NCBI GenBank assembly: GCA_013815535.1
Contig: JACDGC010000223.1
Coordinates: 1-6,593 of the forward strand
Length of the DNA: 6,593 nucleotides
Direction: 5' to 3'
DNA from: Ktedonobacterales bacterium
GTDB taxonomy: Bacteria > Chloroflexota > Ktedonobacteria > Ktedonobacterales > JACDGC01
A model generated the notes under the pieces. That model made no database searches and was not told where the DNA came from. It was given only the letters and a program-made list of their open reading frames with translations. The position numbers and the translations under genes are program-made. This document shows, piece by piece, positions 1 to 5,826 of the stretch. Numbering within the stretch: the stretch's first letter is position 1; each line of letters begins with the position of its first letter.

Positions 1-351
1 CATCAGCATGTCGCCGACTTTCAAGCCTAGCGGTGCCAAGATGTAGCGCTTGGCTCCATCCACATAGTGCAGCAGCGCGATACGCGCCGAGCGATTGGGA
101 TCATACTCAATGGTGGCGACCTTCGCGGGCACGCCATCTTTGTCGCGCTTGAAGTCGATGATGCGATAGCGGCGCTTGACGCCCGAACCGCGATGGCGCG
201 TTGTGATGCGCCCCTGGTTGTTGCGGCCCGCCTTCGACGGCTTGGCTTCGACCAGCGACTTCTCGGGTCGCGACCGCGTGATTTCTTCGAATGTGTTGAC
301 CGACATGCCGCGCCGTCCCGGCGAGGTTGGTCGATATTGCCGAATGGGCAT
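1..351 (-). CDS. rplB: 50S ribosomal protein L2, N-terminal part (3' end outside window)
   Basis: L2 is a primary 23S rRNA-binding protein near the peptidyl-transferase centre and is needed for subunit association. The 117 visible residues match the N-terminal RNA-binding half of the family: the PTSPGRRG segment at about 8-15, the GRNNQGRITTRHRG block at about 42-55, the YRIIDFKRDKDG stretch and the EYDPNRSARIAL motif, ending at APLGLKVGD. The family is usually about 275 residues, so a little over half is missing beyond the left edge; the reading frame is open to the edge. The ATG at 349-351 is chosen because it gives the family-length N-terminus and has a GAGGAGG Shine-Dalgarno at 359-365, seven bases upstream. 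It follows rplW by 25 nt and is the fourth gene after the long gap downstream of rpsJ, as in standard S10 operons. Confidence 0.97.
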   Translation of the reverse strand, partial: MPIRQYRPTSPGRRGMSVNTFEEITRSRPEKSLVEAKPSKAGRNNQGRITTRHRGSGVKRRYRIIDFKRDKDGVPAKVATIEYDPNRSARIALLHYVDGAKRYILAPLGLKVGDMLM

Positions 352-376
352 TGCTGTTCCTCCTCAGCCAGAGTTG

Positions 377-754
377 TTACGGCTGCAACATGGAGATGGT
401 TTCGTCCGCACGGACGGTGATGATGGCCTTCTTCCAAGGGCGGGCCGGAGTGCGGCGGACGCCCTTGCGCGTGCGAATGCTCTTGGCCTTGCCAGGGATG
501 CGCATCGTGTTGACTGACAGCACCGTGATGTCGGGGAAGAGCAGTTCCGCCGCTTGGCGAATCTGAATCTTCGTGGCGTGGAGCGCGACCTCAAAGACGT
601 ATTTATGCGTCAGGTCGATCATCTTGACGTCTTGGCCCTGGCGCTCGCGTTCTTGCAAGACAGCTTGGCGCTTGACCTGATTGGCGGCGGGTTGTTGCAT
701 GGCCACCGTTTTCTCGGTGACGATGCCACGGCGAATGACTTCGGTGAGTTCCAT
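377..754 (-). CDS. rplW: 50S ribosomal protein L23 with internal insertion
   Basis: L23 binds domain III of 23S rRNA at the polypeptide tunnel exit and is the docking site for trigger factor and the signal recognition particle. The 125-residue protein has the family start EVIRRGIVTEKT (5-16), the strand KYVFEVALHATK (51-62), the helix IRQAAELLF (65-73), SVNTMRIPGK (80-89) and the C-terminal PWKKAIITV (106-114). Most L23 proteins are about 95-100 residues. The excess is one block of roughly 25 residues between positions 19 and 50, rich in Q, R, K and E, placed directly after the TEK motif. Glu14 there aligns with Glu18 of E. coli L23, the trigger-factor contact. The start lies 5 nt after the rplD stop, with a GGGGA/GAG purine run inside the end of rplD, so translation is probably coupled. 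Confidence 0.96.
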   Translation of the reverse strand: MELTEVIRRGIVTEKTVAMQQPAANQVKRQAVLQERERQGQDVKMIDLTHKYVFEVALHATKIQIRQAAELLFPDITVLSVNTMRIPGKAKSIRTRKGVRRTPARPWKKAIITVRADETISMLQP

Positions 755-759
755 GGCAG

Positions 760-1443
760 TTACTCTTCCCCTTCCGCCGCATCCGTCGTGCGTGGCGCGC
801 CGTCGTCGAAGGTTGCTTCGATGAAGGCCAGCGCGTCGGGCGACAGCATCAGGTAATCATGTTTCATCAATTCCACGACGTTGATGGCCGAGACGTGGGT
901 ATACTTGACGTGGTGGATGTTGCCGATAGAGGCGATGAAGTTTTCGTCGCGCTCGCCCAGCAGCACCAGCACCGATGGCACCTTGTGATAGTCATCCGTC
1001 AATGCCAGCGACTCGAAGAAGGTGATCATCGTCTTCGTCTTCGGCATGTCCATCGTCGTCTCTTGCACCATCAGCACGCGCTCATTCAGCGCTTTATCTG
1101 ACAGGGCCGAGCGGATGGCGATGCGCTTCATCTTGCGATTGATCTTGTGATGATATTCATGGGGGTGTGGCCCAAAGACATTGCCGCCGCCCCGGAACTG
1201 TGGCGCGCGGGTGGAGCCTTGGCGGGCGCGCCCTGTGCCCTTTTGGCGATAGGGCTTGCTGTTGCCGCCGCTCACCTGGGCGCGGGTTTTGGTTGAGGCA
1301 TTGCCCTGACGCCGGTTGACCATCTGCGAAGTCACGACTTGATGCAGCACGGCCTCGTTGATGGGCATGCCAAACACGTTGTCAGCCAAGTCTTGCTCGC
1401 CGACCGACTGGCCCGTCAGATCATAGATCTTTGCCGTCGCCAT
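760..1443 (-). CDS. rplD: 50S ribosomal protein L4
   Basis: L4 binds domain I of 23S rRNA, and its long loop reaches the peptide exit tunnel; in E. coli it also represses its own S10 operon. The 227-residue protein shows the N-terminal strand KIYDLTGQSVG (5-15), the invariant loop with KPYRQKGTGRARQG (63-76) and RAPQFRGGGNVFGP (79-92), the KMKRIAIRSALSDK helix (104-117), and the C-terminal part with VLVLLGERDENF (158-169) and NVVELMKHDYLMLS (188-201). Length is slightly above the family norm because of an acidic C-terminal tail, ending DAAEGEE. The ATG at 1441-1443 follows the rplC stop by 3 nt. An AAGGTGG run at 1455-1461 lies inside the end of rplC and fits coupled translation. Confidence 0.97.
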   Translation of the reverse strand: MATAKIYDLTGQSVGEQDLADNVFGMPINEAVLHQVVTSQMVNRRQGNASTKTRAQVSGGNSKPYRQKGTGRARQGSTRAPQFRGGGNVFGPHPHEYHHKINRKMKRIAIRSALSDKALNERVLMVQETTMDMPKTKTMITFFESLALTDDYHKVPSVLVLLGERDENFIASIGNIHHVKYTHVSAINVVELMKHDYLMLSPDALAFIEATFDDGAPRTTDAAEGEE

Positions 1444-1446
1444 GGC

Positions 1447-2271
1447 TTAATACCCCACCTTCTGCTTACGAATCAGGACGATGCCGCCGTTGGCTCCGGG
1501 GATCGAGCCTTTGATGACGAGCAGGTTGCGCTCGGCGTCGGCCTGCACGACTTCCAGCGCCTTAATGGTGATCTGGTCATTGCCCATGCGCCCGCCCATG
1601 CGCGTGCCCTTGAGGACGCGCCCTGGCGTGGTGCCTGCGCCGATGGAGCCGGGGGCGCGCATGCGGTCAGATTGACCGTGGGTGCGCTGGCCGCCATGGA
1701 AACCGTGGCGCTTCATGACGCCCTGGAAGCCTTTGCCCTTGCTCGTGCCGATGACATCGACGAAGTCGCCAACCGTGAAGATCTCGGAATCGACCACCTG
1801 GCCGATGGTCACTTCGTCATCCCCTTTGACTTCGACTTCGCGCAGCACCTGGAAAGGACCCAGGCCCCCCCCCGTGCGACCGCGCCGCCGCTCGGCGGTG
1901 CCGCGCGCAGTGGAGGTCGCTTGCTCGGCTTCACCGTCGCCTGCCTCGGTGGCGTCGTCGGTTTCCGCCGCCACGCCCGACTCGCCGCGTGCGCGGGCCG
2001 CCTGGCGGGTTTTGGCGCGTTCTTCTTGGCGGCGCTTCTTTTGCGCCTCAAGCTGCGGCAGATTGTGCCCCAGGTGGCCCAATTCCGGGCGTTTGGCATT
2101 TTTCTTGGTGCCGAAGCCGATTTGTACGGCTTCATAGCCATCGGTGGCGACGGTCTTGATCTGCGTGACCGTGCATGGCCCCGCTTCGATGACCGTGACC
2201 GGGATGGAGTTGCCGCTCTCGGTGAAGATCTGGGTCATGCCCACTTTGCGACCCAGGATGGCAGTAAGCAT
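1447..2271 (-). CDS. rplC: 50S ribosomal protein L3 with a ~65-residue charged insertion
   Basis: L3 is an early assembly protein of the 50S subunit that binds domain VI of 23S rRNA near the peptidyl-transferase centre. The start at 2271 gives the family N-terminus LTAILGRKVGMTQIF. The frame is open 74 codons further upstream to an ATG at 2493, but those residues resemble no L3 and lie in a structured RNA region; a GAGG at 2278-2281 with 6-nt spacing supports 2271. From this start the protein has 274 residues against about 205-215 for the family. The core is intact: VTVIEAGPC (25-33), GTSKGKGFQGVMKRHGF (175-191), RAPGSIG (205-211), TPGRVLKGTRMGGRMGN (215-231), ERNLLVIKGSIPG (247-259). The excess is one block at about 72-136: basic and helix-like first (QKKRRQEERAKTRQAAR), then acidic and Ala/Thr/Gly-rich, then RRRGRTGGG. 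It carries nine consecutive G bases. The usual E. coli-type Gln methylation site (GQNQTPG) is replaced by GAGTTPG. Confidence 0.96.
   Translation of the reverse strand: MLTAILGRKVGMTQIFTESGNSIPVTVIEAGPCTVTQIKTVATDGYEAVQIGFGTKKNAKRPELGHLGHNLPQLEAQKKRRQEERAKTRQAARARGESGVAAETDDATEAGDGEAEQATSTARGTAERRRGRTGGGLGPFQVLREVEVKGDDEVTIGQVVDSEIFTVGDFVDVIGTSKGKGFQGVMKRHGFHGGQRTHGQSDRMRAPGSIGAGTTPGRVLKGTRMGGRMGNDQITIKALEVVQADAERNLLVIKGSIPGANGGIVLIRKQKVGY
1865..1873 (-). repeat. nine-base G homopolymer in rplC
   Basis: The plus strand has nine consecutive C, read as G9 in rplC, encoding three glycines (residues 134-136) at the downstream junction of the L3 insertion. The frame is correct on both sides at this length. 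A gain or loss of one base would destroy the conserved C-terminal half of L3. Confidence 0.9.
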
Positions 2272-2277
2272 TGCTTG

Positions 2278-2281
2278 CCTC
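2278..2281 (-). promoter_or_regulatory. Shine-Dalgarno of rplC (decides the start)
   Basis: GAGG on the minus strand, six bases before the ATG at 2271. It supports this start over the in-frame upstream ATG at 2493. Its first base is also the last base of the 9-bp closing stem of the structured region upstream. Confidence 0.7.
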
Positions 2282-2369
2282 GCTTTATGAATTCGGATCT
2301 GGATGCGCTGGCCCGTTGCCAAGGCGCACCCTGCCAACGTCGCATGACGCTGGTGCTGCCCATAAAGCG
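2281..2369 (-). promoter_or_regulatory. three-way-junction-like RNA fold 5' of rplC (candidate cis-regulatory RNA)
   Basis: On the minus-strand RNA a closing stem pairs CGCUUUAUG (2369-2361) with CAUAAAGCG (2289-2281), nine perfect pairs that two G-U pairs can extend inward. It encloses two hairpins. One pairs CCAGCGUC (2353-2346) with GACGUUGG (2341-2334) over an AUGC loop. The other pairs GGGUGCGC (2331-2324) with GCGCAUCC (2308-2301), continued by UGGC (2321-2318) with GCCA (2312-2309). The non-Watson-Crick pairs are all G-U on this strand and would be A-C on the other, so the structure fits the transcribed RNA. The closing stem ends at the Shine-Dalgarno of rplC. There is no U run, so it is not a terminator. 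Control of L3-L4-L23-L2 by a ribosomal protein is an inference. Confidence 0.6.
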
Positions 2370-2382
2370 GTTCGCAGGAAGT

Positions 2383-2469
2383 GAAGCTCAACGCCAGTTG
2401 CTTCTCTCGTAAGACGTACCCCAATTTCGGTCGCACTGACCGAGAGATACGCAGCCGGGTCAATCCGGC
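2383..2469 (-). promoter_or_regulatory. further hairpins in the rpsJ-rplC intercistronic RNA
   Basis: The 236 bases between rpsJ and rplC (2272-2507) contain no gene I can support. Upstream of the junction fold, the minus-strand RNA can form GCCGG (2469-2465) with CCGGC (2458-2454). It can form either a local UCGGUC/GACCGA hairpin (2443-2427) or a longer 7-bp UCUCUCG/CGAGAGA stem (2447-2441 with 2409-2403), which exclude each other in part. It can also form GAAGC/GCUUC extended by AAC/GUU (2404-2383). I saw no convincing promoter in this stretch. Confidence 0.45.
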
Positions 2470-2507
2470 CTTCCTGGCATCTGCACGCTTCATCTCGCGC
2501 GAACGCG

Positions 2508-2825
2508 CTAGAGCTTGATTTCGATATCCACGCCGCCGGGGAGATTCAGTTTGGTCAACTGCTCCACCGTCTTGCCCGTGGGTTCGAGGATGTCGATCAG
2601 GCGCTTGTGCGTCCGAATCTCGAATTGCTCACGCGAGTCCTTATCAATGAAGGGCGAGCGCAACACGGTGAATTTCTTGATCTCGGTCGGCAGAGGGATC
2701 GGTCCCGACACGGTCGCGCCTGAGGCTTCCGCCGTCTCGACGATCTGCTTCGCCGAGGAATCAAGAATGTGGTGGTCGTACGCGCGCAGACGAATGCGGA
2801 TACGCCGCTTTGCTGGTTTCGACAT
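2508..2825 (-). CDS. rpsJ: 30S ribosomal protein S10
   Basis: S10 lies in the head of the 30S subunit and, in many bacteria, also joins NusB in transcription antitermination. The 105-residue protein is the normal length. It shows the N-terminal strand RIRIRLRAYDHHILD (8-22), the helix SAKQIVETAEASGA (24-37), the extended loop GPIPLPTEIKKFTVLRSPFIDKDS (41-64), REQFEIRTHKRLIDI (65-79) and the C-terminal LNLPGGVDIEIKL (93-105). The ATG at 2823-2825 has GAGAG at 2832-2836, six bases upstream. It has its own likely promoter at 2875-2904 and is separated from fusA by a terminator-like hairpin, so it probably heads a separate transcript. The gap to rplC (236 nt) is unusually long for this operon. 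Confidence 0.98.
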   Translation of the reverse strand: MSKPAKRRIRIRLRAYDHHILDSSAKQIVETAEASGATVSGPIPLPTEIKKFTVLRSPFIDKDSREQFEIRTHKRLIDILEPTGKTVEQLTKLNLPGGVDIEIKL

Positions 2826-2874
2826 GAATAACTCTCTTTACCACACAAATGGTGCGAATTGGGGGGAACAATTG

Positions 2875-2904
2875 ATCATACCGCATGCTCCCCTCCGTGG
2901 GCAA
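2875..2904 (-). promoter_or_regulatory. putative sigma70-type promoter of rpsJ / S10 operon
   Basis: Minus-strand TTGCCC (2899-2904, four of six matches to TTGACA), an 18-base spacer and TATGAT (2875-2880, five of six matches to TATAAT). The start would fall near 2868, giving a leader of about 43 nt, too short for a long regulatory fold. It lies between the hairpin after fusA and rpsJ. A short AATTG/CAATT inverted repeat (about 2858-2873) sits near the start site. Confidence 0.55.
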
Positions 2905-2933
2905 ATCACTAGCCCGACTAGGCCCCATGAGAA

Positions 2934-2961
2934 AGGGATACAAGCGATTGCTTGTATCCCT
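2934..2961 (-). terminator. 12-bp perfect hairpin after fusA
   Basis: AGGGATACAAGC and GCTTGTATCCCT form a perfect 12-bp inverted repeat around a 4-base loop, starting 5 nt past the fusA stop. On the minus strand it is followed only by TTTCTC, a short U run for an intrinsic terminator. It most likely ends or attenuates the str transcript before the rpsJ promoter. Confidence 0.7.
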
Positions 2962-2966
2962 CTGTG

Positions 2967-5066
2967 CTACTGCTGGCCTGCACGGGCTGCGAGCCGGCCG
3001 GCAGATTTAGCGATGACTTCTTCGGCCACGTTGCGCGGCACCTCAGCATAGTGTGAGAACTCCATGCTGCTTGACGCGCGCCCGCTGGTCATGGACCGTA
3101 GATCATTGATGTAGCCAAACATCTCGGATATCGGCACATTCGCGCGCAGCACCTGAGTGCCCCCACGCTCGTCCATGCCGGTGATCTGGCCGCGACGGCG
3201 GTTGAGGTCGCCGAGCACATCACCGTAGAAGTCCTGCGAAGTCACGACTTCCACCTTGAAGATCGGTTCCAGCAAGACGGGTTTCGCCTTGCGGGCGGCT
3301 TCGCGGGCACCCATCGAACCCGCCGTCTTGAAGGCCATTTCGTTGGAGTCCACCTCGTGATACGAGCCATCATAGATGGTCGCACGCACGTCGATGATGG
3401 GGTAGCCAGCGATGACACCACCTTCGAGGGCCTCACGAATGCCTTCCTCGGCGGGCTTGATGTATTCGCGCGGCACGACGCCACCGACAATGGCATTGAC
3501 GAATTCGTAGCCTTTGCCGTGCTCCAATGGTTCCAGCCGCACCCACACGTCGCCATATTGGCCGCGCCCGCCCGACTGACGCACGAAGCGCCCCTCGGCC
3601 TGGGCCTGTTGGGTGATGCTTTCGCGATAGGCCACCTGGGGTTTGCCCTGGTTGGCTTCCACCTTGAACTCGCGGAACATGCGGTCGATCAGCACTTCCA
3701 GGTGCAGTTCACCCATGCCGGAGATGATGGTCTGGCCGGATTCCTCGTCCGTCCGCACGCGGAAGGTCGGATCTTCTTCGGCCAAGCGCGACAGCGCGAT
3801 GCCCATCTTGTCTTGGTCACCCTTCGTCTTCGGCTCAATCGAGATCGAGATCACCGGTTCGGGGAAGACGATGTTTTCCAATTGGATGGGATGCTCTGGG
3901 TCACAGATCGAGTCACCCGTGAAGGTGTCTTTCAAGCCGACCGCCGCGCAGATGTCGCCCGCGTAGATCTCATCGATATCTTCGCGGTGGTTCGCGTGCA
4001 TCTGCAACAGGCGCCCGATGCGTTCGCGTTTGCCCTTCGTCAAGTTCATGACGTAGGAGCCTTTCGACATCTTGCCGGAGTAGACGCGCATGTAGGTCAA
4101 GCGGCCATATGGGTCCGCCACGATCTTGAAGGCCAGCGCTGCGAAGGTGCCGTCATCACTGACGAGCAATTCGTGCTCTTCACCGGTGTCGGGGTCGATG
4201 CCCTTCGGCGGGGGAATTTCGAGCGGCGACGGCAGGAAGTAGATGACCGCGTCCAGCATTGCCTGCACGCCCTTGTTTTTCAGGGACGAGCCGCACAATA
4301 CCGGAATCAGTTTGCCCGCGATGGTGGCCTTACGCAGCGCCACACGCAGTTCATCCGCCGAGATGTCTTCGCCTTCGACGAACTTGGCAAACAGGTCATC
4401 GTCGGTCTCGGCGATCTTCTCGATCATGATGTCGCGGTGCTTTTTCGCCTCGTCCACCAAGTTCGCGGGGATCTCGACCGACTCGGACACCTTGCCGAGG
4501 TCATCCGTGAAGATGATCGCTTCGTTCGTGATCAAGTCCACGAAGCCCTTGAAGTCGCTTTCGCGTCCGACGGGGATTTGAATCGGCAGTGGATTACCAT
4601 TGAGGCGATCCACGATCATGCCGACCGTGCGCCAGAAATCCGCCCCCGTGCGATCCATCTTGTTGACAAAACAGATGCGCGGCACCGCGTATTTGTCAGC
4701 TTGGCGCCACACCGTTTCGGACTGTGGCTCCACGCCGGCCACGGCATCGAAGACCACCACGCCGCCATCCAGCACGCGCAGCGAGCGTTCGACCTCCACC
4801 GTGAAATCCACATGCCCTGGAGTGTCGATGATGTTGATGCGATGATCTTTCCAAAAGCAGGTCGTCGCGGCAGAGGTGATGGTGATGCCGCGCTCTTGCT
4901 CTTGCACCATCCAGTCCATCGTCGCCGCGCCCTCGTGGACTTCGCCGATGCGATGGATCTTTTGGGTGTAGAACAAGATGCGCTCCGTCGTCGTCGTCTT
5001 GCCAGCGTCGATGTGCGCGATGATGCCGATGTTACGGGTACGTTCGAGCGGATATTCTCTGGGCAT
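2967..5066 (-). CDS. fusA: translation elongation factor G
   Basis: EF-G is the GTPase that drives tRNA-mRNA translocation and, with ribosome recycling factor, splits ribosomes. The 699-residue protein is the canonical length. The G domain has G1 AHIDAGKT (17-24), switch I RGITITSAATT (59-69), G3 DTPGH (81-85), G4 NKMD (135-138) and G5 CGSSLKNKG (258-266; Ser where many have Ala). Domain II spans about 300-400. Domain III includes SGMGELHLEVLIDR (449-462). The domain IV tip is SYHEVDSNEMAF (568-579), and domain V has YGDVLGDLNRRRGQ (614-627) and RSMTSGRASSSMEFSHY (657-673). The ATG at 5064-5066 gives the family start PREYPLERTRNIG. A GTG three codons upstream (5073-5075) overlaps the rpsG stop, but GGTGA at 5072-5076 is well placed for the ATG. 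Position in the str operon marks it as the housekeeping copy. Confidence 0.98.
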   Translation of the reverse strand: MPREYPLERTRNIGIIAHIDAGKTTTTERILFYTQKIHRIGEVHEGAATMDWMVQEQERGITITSAATTCFWKDHRINIIDTPGHVDFTVEVERSLRVLDGGVVVFDAVAGVEPQSETVWRQADKYAVPRICFVNKMDRTGADFWRTVGMIVDRLNGNPLPIQIPVGRESDFKGFVDLITNEAIIFTDDLGKVSESVEIPANLVDEAKKHRDIMIEKIAETDDDLFAKFVEGEDISADELRVALRKATIAGKLIPVLCGSSLKNKGVQAMLDAVIYFLPSPLEIPPPKGIDPDTGEEHELLVSDDGTFAALAFKIVADPYGRLTYMRVYSGKMSKGSYVMNLTKGKRERIGRLLQMHANHREDIDEIYAGDICAAVGLKDTFTGDSICDPEHPIQLENIVFPEPVISISIEPKTKGDQDKMGIALSRLAEEDPTFRVRTDEESGQTIISGMGELHLEVLIDRMFREFKVEANQGKPQVAYRESITQQAQAEGRFVRQSGGRGQYGDVWVRLEPLEHGKGYEFVNAIVGGVVPREYIKPAEEGIREALEGGVIAGYPIIDVRATIYDGSYHEVDSNEMAFKTAGSMGAREAARKAKPVLLEPIFKVEVVTSQDFYGDVLGDLNRRRGQITGMDERGGTQVLRANVPISEMFGYINDLRSMTSGRASSSMEFSHYAEVPRNVAEEVIAKSAGRLAARAGQQ

Positions 5067-5071
5067 AATCC

Positions 5072-5566
5072 TCACCGTTTGTAGGAAGCATAGGCCTTGT
5101 TAGACTCGGCCATGCGATGGATTTCTTCTTTTTTGCGGATGGTCGCCCCCTGCATGGTGGCGGCATCCATGATCTCTGATGCCAATTTCTCGGCCATCGA
5201 GCGACCTTTGCGGGCGCGCGACGCCGTGATGAGCCAGCGCATCGCCAACGCCCCACGGCGTTCGCGGCGAATCTCAATCGGCACCTGATAGGTCGCACCG
5301 CCGACGCGGCGCGGCTTCACTTCGACGTTTGGCGCGGCATTGCGCAGCGCCTGCTCGAAGATTTCGATGGAAGGGCGGCGCAACCGCTCATCCGCTGTGG
5401 CCTTGGTGCGCTCGTCGATGAGGTCGAGTGCGCCATAGACGATGCGCTCGGCCAGACTGCGCTTGCCATCCATCATGATGCGCCCAATGAATTGGGTCAT
5501 GTTGATGTTGCTGTACTTGGCGTCAGGAATGATCGGACGCCGAACAACTTTACCTCGTCGAGACAT
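5072..5566 (-). CDS. rpsG: 30S ribosomal protein S7
   Basis: S7 nucleates assembly of the 30S head by binding the 3' major domain of 16S rRNA and lines the E site; in E. coli it represses its own operon by binding the rpsL-rpsG intercistronic mRNA. The 164-residue protein (the family is usually about 156) shows MSRRGKVVRRPIIPDAKY (1-18), FIGRIMMDGKRSLAERIVYGAL (26-47), VEVKPRRVGGATYQVPIEIR (81-100), RRGALAMRWLITASR (103-117), SMAEKLASEIMDAA (123-136) and the C-terminal RMAESNKAYASYKR. A few extra residues lie near TKATADERLRRPS (54-66). GGAAGGAA at 5576-5583 is about ten bases before the ATG. The TGA stop is 5 nt before the fusA ATG, so the two are translationally coupled. The 278-nt gap behind rpsL is long and structured. 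Confidence 0.98.
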   Translation of the reverse strand: MSRRGKVVRRPIIPDAKYSNINMTQFIGRIMMDGKRSLAERIVYGALDLIDERTKATADERLRRPSIEIFEQALRNAAPNVEVKPRRVGGATYQVPIEIRRERRGALAMRWLITASRARKGRSMAEKLASEIMDAATMQGATIRKKEEIHRMAESNKAYASYKR

Positions 5567-5595
5567 AGACGGCTATTCCTTCCAATGGACGTACC

Positions 5596-5612
5596 CCACC
5601 CAGTCAGGGCGG
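5596..5612 (-). promoter_or_regulatory. hairpin near the rpsG Shine-Dalgarno
   Basis: On the minus-strand RNA CCGCCC (5612-5607) pairs with GGGUGG (5601-5596) over a five-base loop, with one G-U pair that exists only on this strand. It lies about 13 bases before the rpsG ribosome-binding site. It shares bases 5611-5612 with the closing stem of the branched fold upstream, so the two compete. Confidence 0.45.
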
Positions 5613-5706
5613 TCGGGTTACGCATTGTGGATTGATGCCCACGCTTGCGCGTGGGAGATCGCTCATGCCATTGCTGGCATTCGGCCCAGATGCACAACCA
5701 CCGACC
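5611..5706 (-). promoter_or_regulatory. branched RNA fold with two GCAA tetraloops 5' of rpsG (candidate S7-type autoregulatory site)
   Basis: On the minus-strand RNA GGUCGG (5706-5701) pairs with CCGACC (5616-5611). After an asymmetric internal loop, GUUGUG (5698-5693) pairs with CACAAU (5629-5624), with one G-U that would be A-C on the plus strand. This two-part stem encloses AUGCCA-GCAA-UGGCAU (5680-5665) and CCCACGC-GCAA-GCGUGGG (5655-5638), both perfect stems capped by a GNRA tetraloop; on the plus strand the loops would read UUGC. No U run follows either hairpin, so these are not terminators. In E. coli S7 represses at the equivalent rpsL-rpsG junction; an analogous role here is inferred. 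Confidence 0.6.
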
Positions 5707-5708
5707 TG

Positions 5709-5724
5709 GCCGCACGTGCGCGGC
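5709..5724 (-). promoter_or_regulatory. small GC-rich hairpin between rpsL and rpsG
   Basis: GCCGC and GCGGC pair over a six-base loop on either strand, with one more G-U pair on the minus strand. It sits directly upstream of the branched fold before rpsG and may be an additional helix of the same RNA. Confidence 0.35.
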
Positions 5725-5745
5725 TGGTTTCTGGCGGAAGTCGAG

Positions 5746-5781
5746 CGGCGAGGTGCCGTGGAACGGGCACCCGAATCGCCG
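5746..5781 (-). promoter_or_regulatory. 12-bp bulged hairpin downstream of rpsL
   Basis: On the minus strand CGGCGA (5781-5776) and GGTGCC (5771-5766) pair with GGCACC (5757-5752) and TCGCCG (5751-5746). All twelve pairs are Watson-Crick, with a 4-base bulge (5772-5775) on one side and an 8-base loop. The following minus-strand bases have no T run, so it is unlikely to terminate transcription. It may protect the rpsL end of the message or belong to the regulatory RNA before rpsG. Confidence 0.5.
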
Positions 5782-5800
5782 ATCACCTCTAAGAAGATTG

Positions 5801-5826
5801 TACGCGAGATGCACGGTATACGCGAG
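5801..5826. repeat. 8-bp direct repeat in the rpsL-rpsG gap
   Basis: TACGCGAG occurs at 5801-5808 and 5819-5826. Two GGACTA units also lie in tandem at about 5832-5843, next to the rpsL stop. No function can be assigned, and either could be chance. Confidence 0.3.

Noticed and set aside
1339..2412. 357-codon open frame on the plus strand opposite rplC and the start of rplD
   Set aside because: Shadow of rplC/rplD codon use; low-complexity translation, no plausible ribosome-binding context, and both sense genes are certain.
2272..2493. A 74-residue N-terminal extension of L3 from the in-frame ATG at 2493
   Set aside because: The residues resemble no L3, the family N-terminus begins exactly at 2271 with its own Shine-Dalgarno, and the region is better explained as structured RNA. 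An alternative long form is not fully excluded.
5067..5075. GTG start for fusA at 5075, overlapping the rpsG stop
   Set aside because: The ATG three codons later matches the family N-terminus and is correctly spaced from GGTGA.
3357..5084. Long open frame of 575 codons on the plus strand opposite fusA
   Set aside because: It is the antisense shadow of a conserved gene with GC-rich codon bias; the translation resembles no family, and fusA itself is unambiguous.
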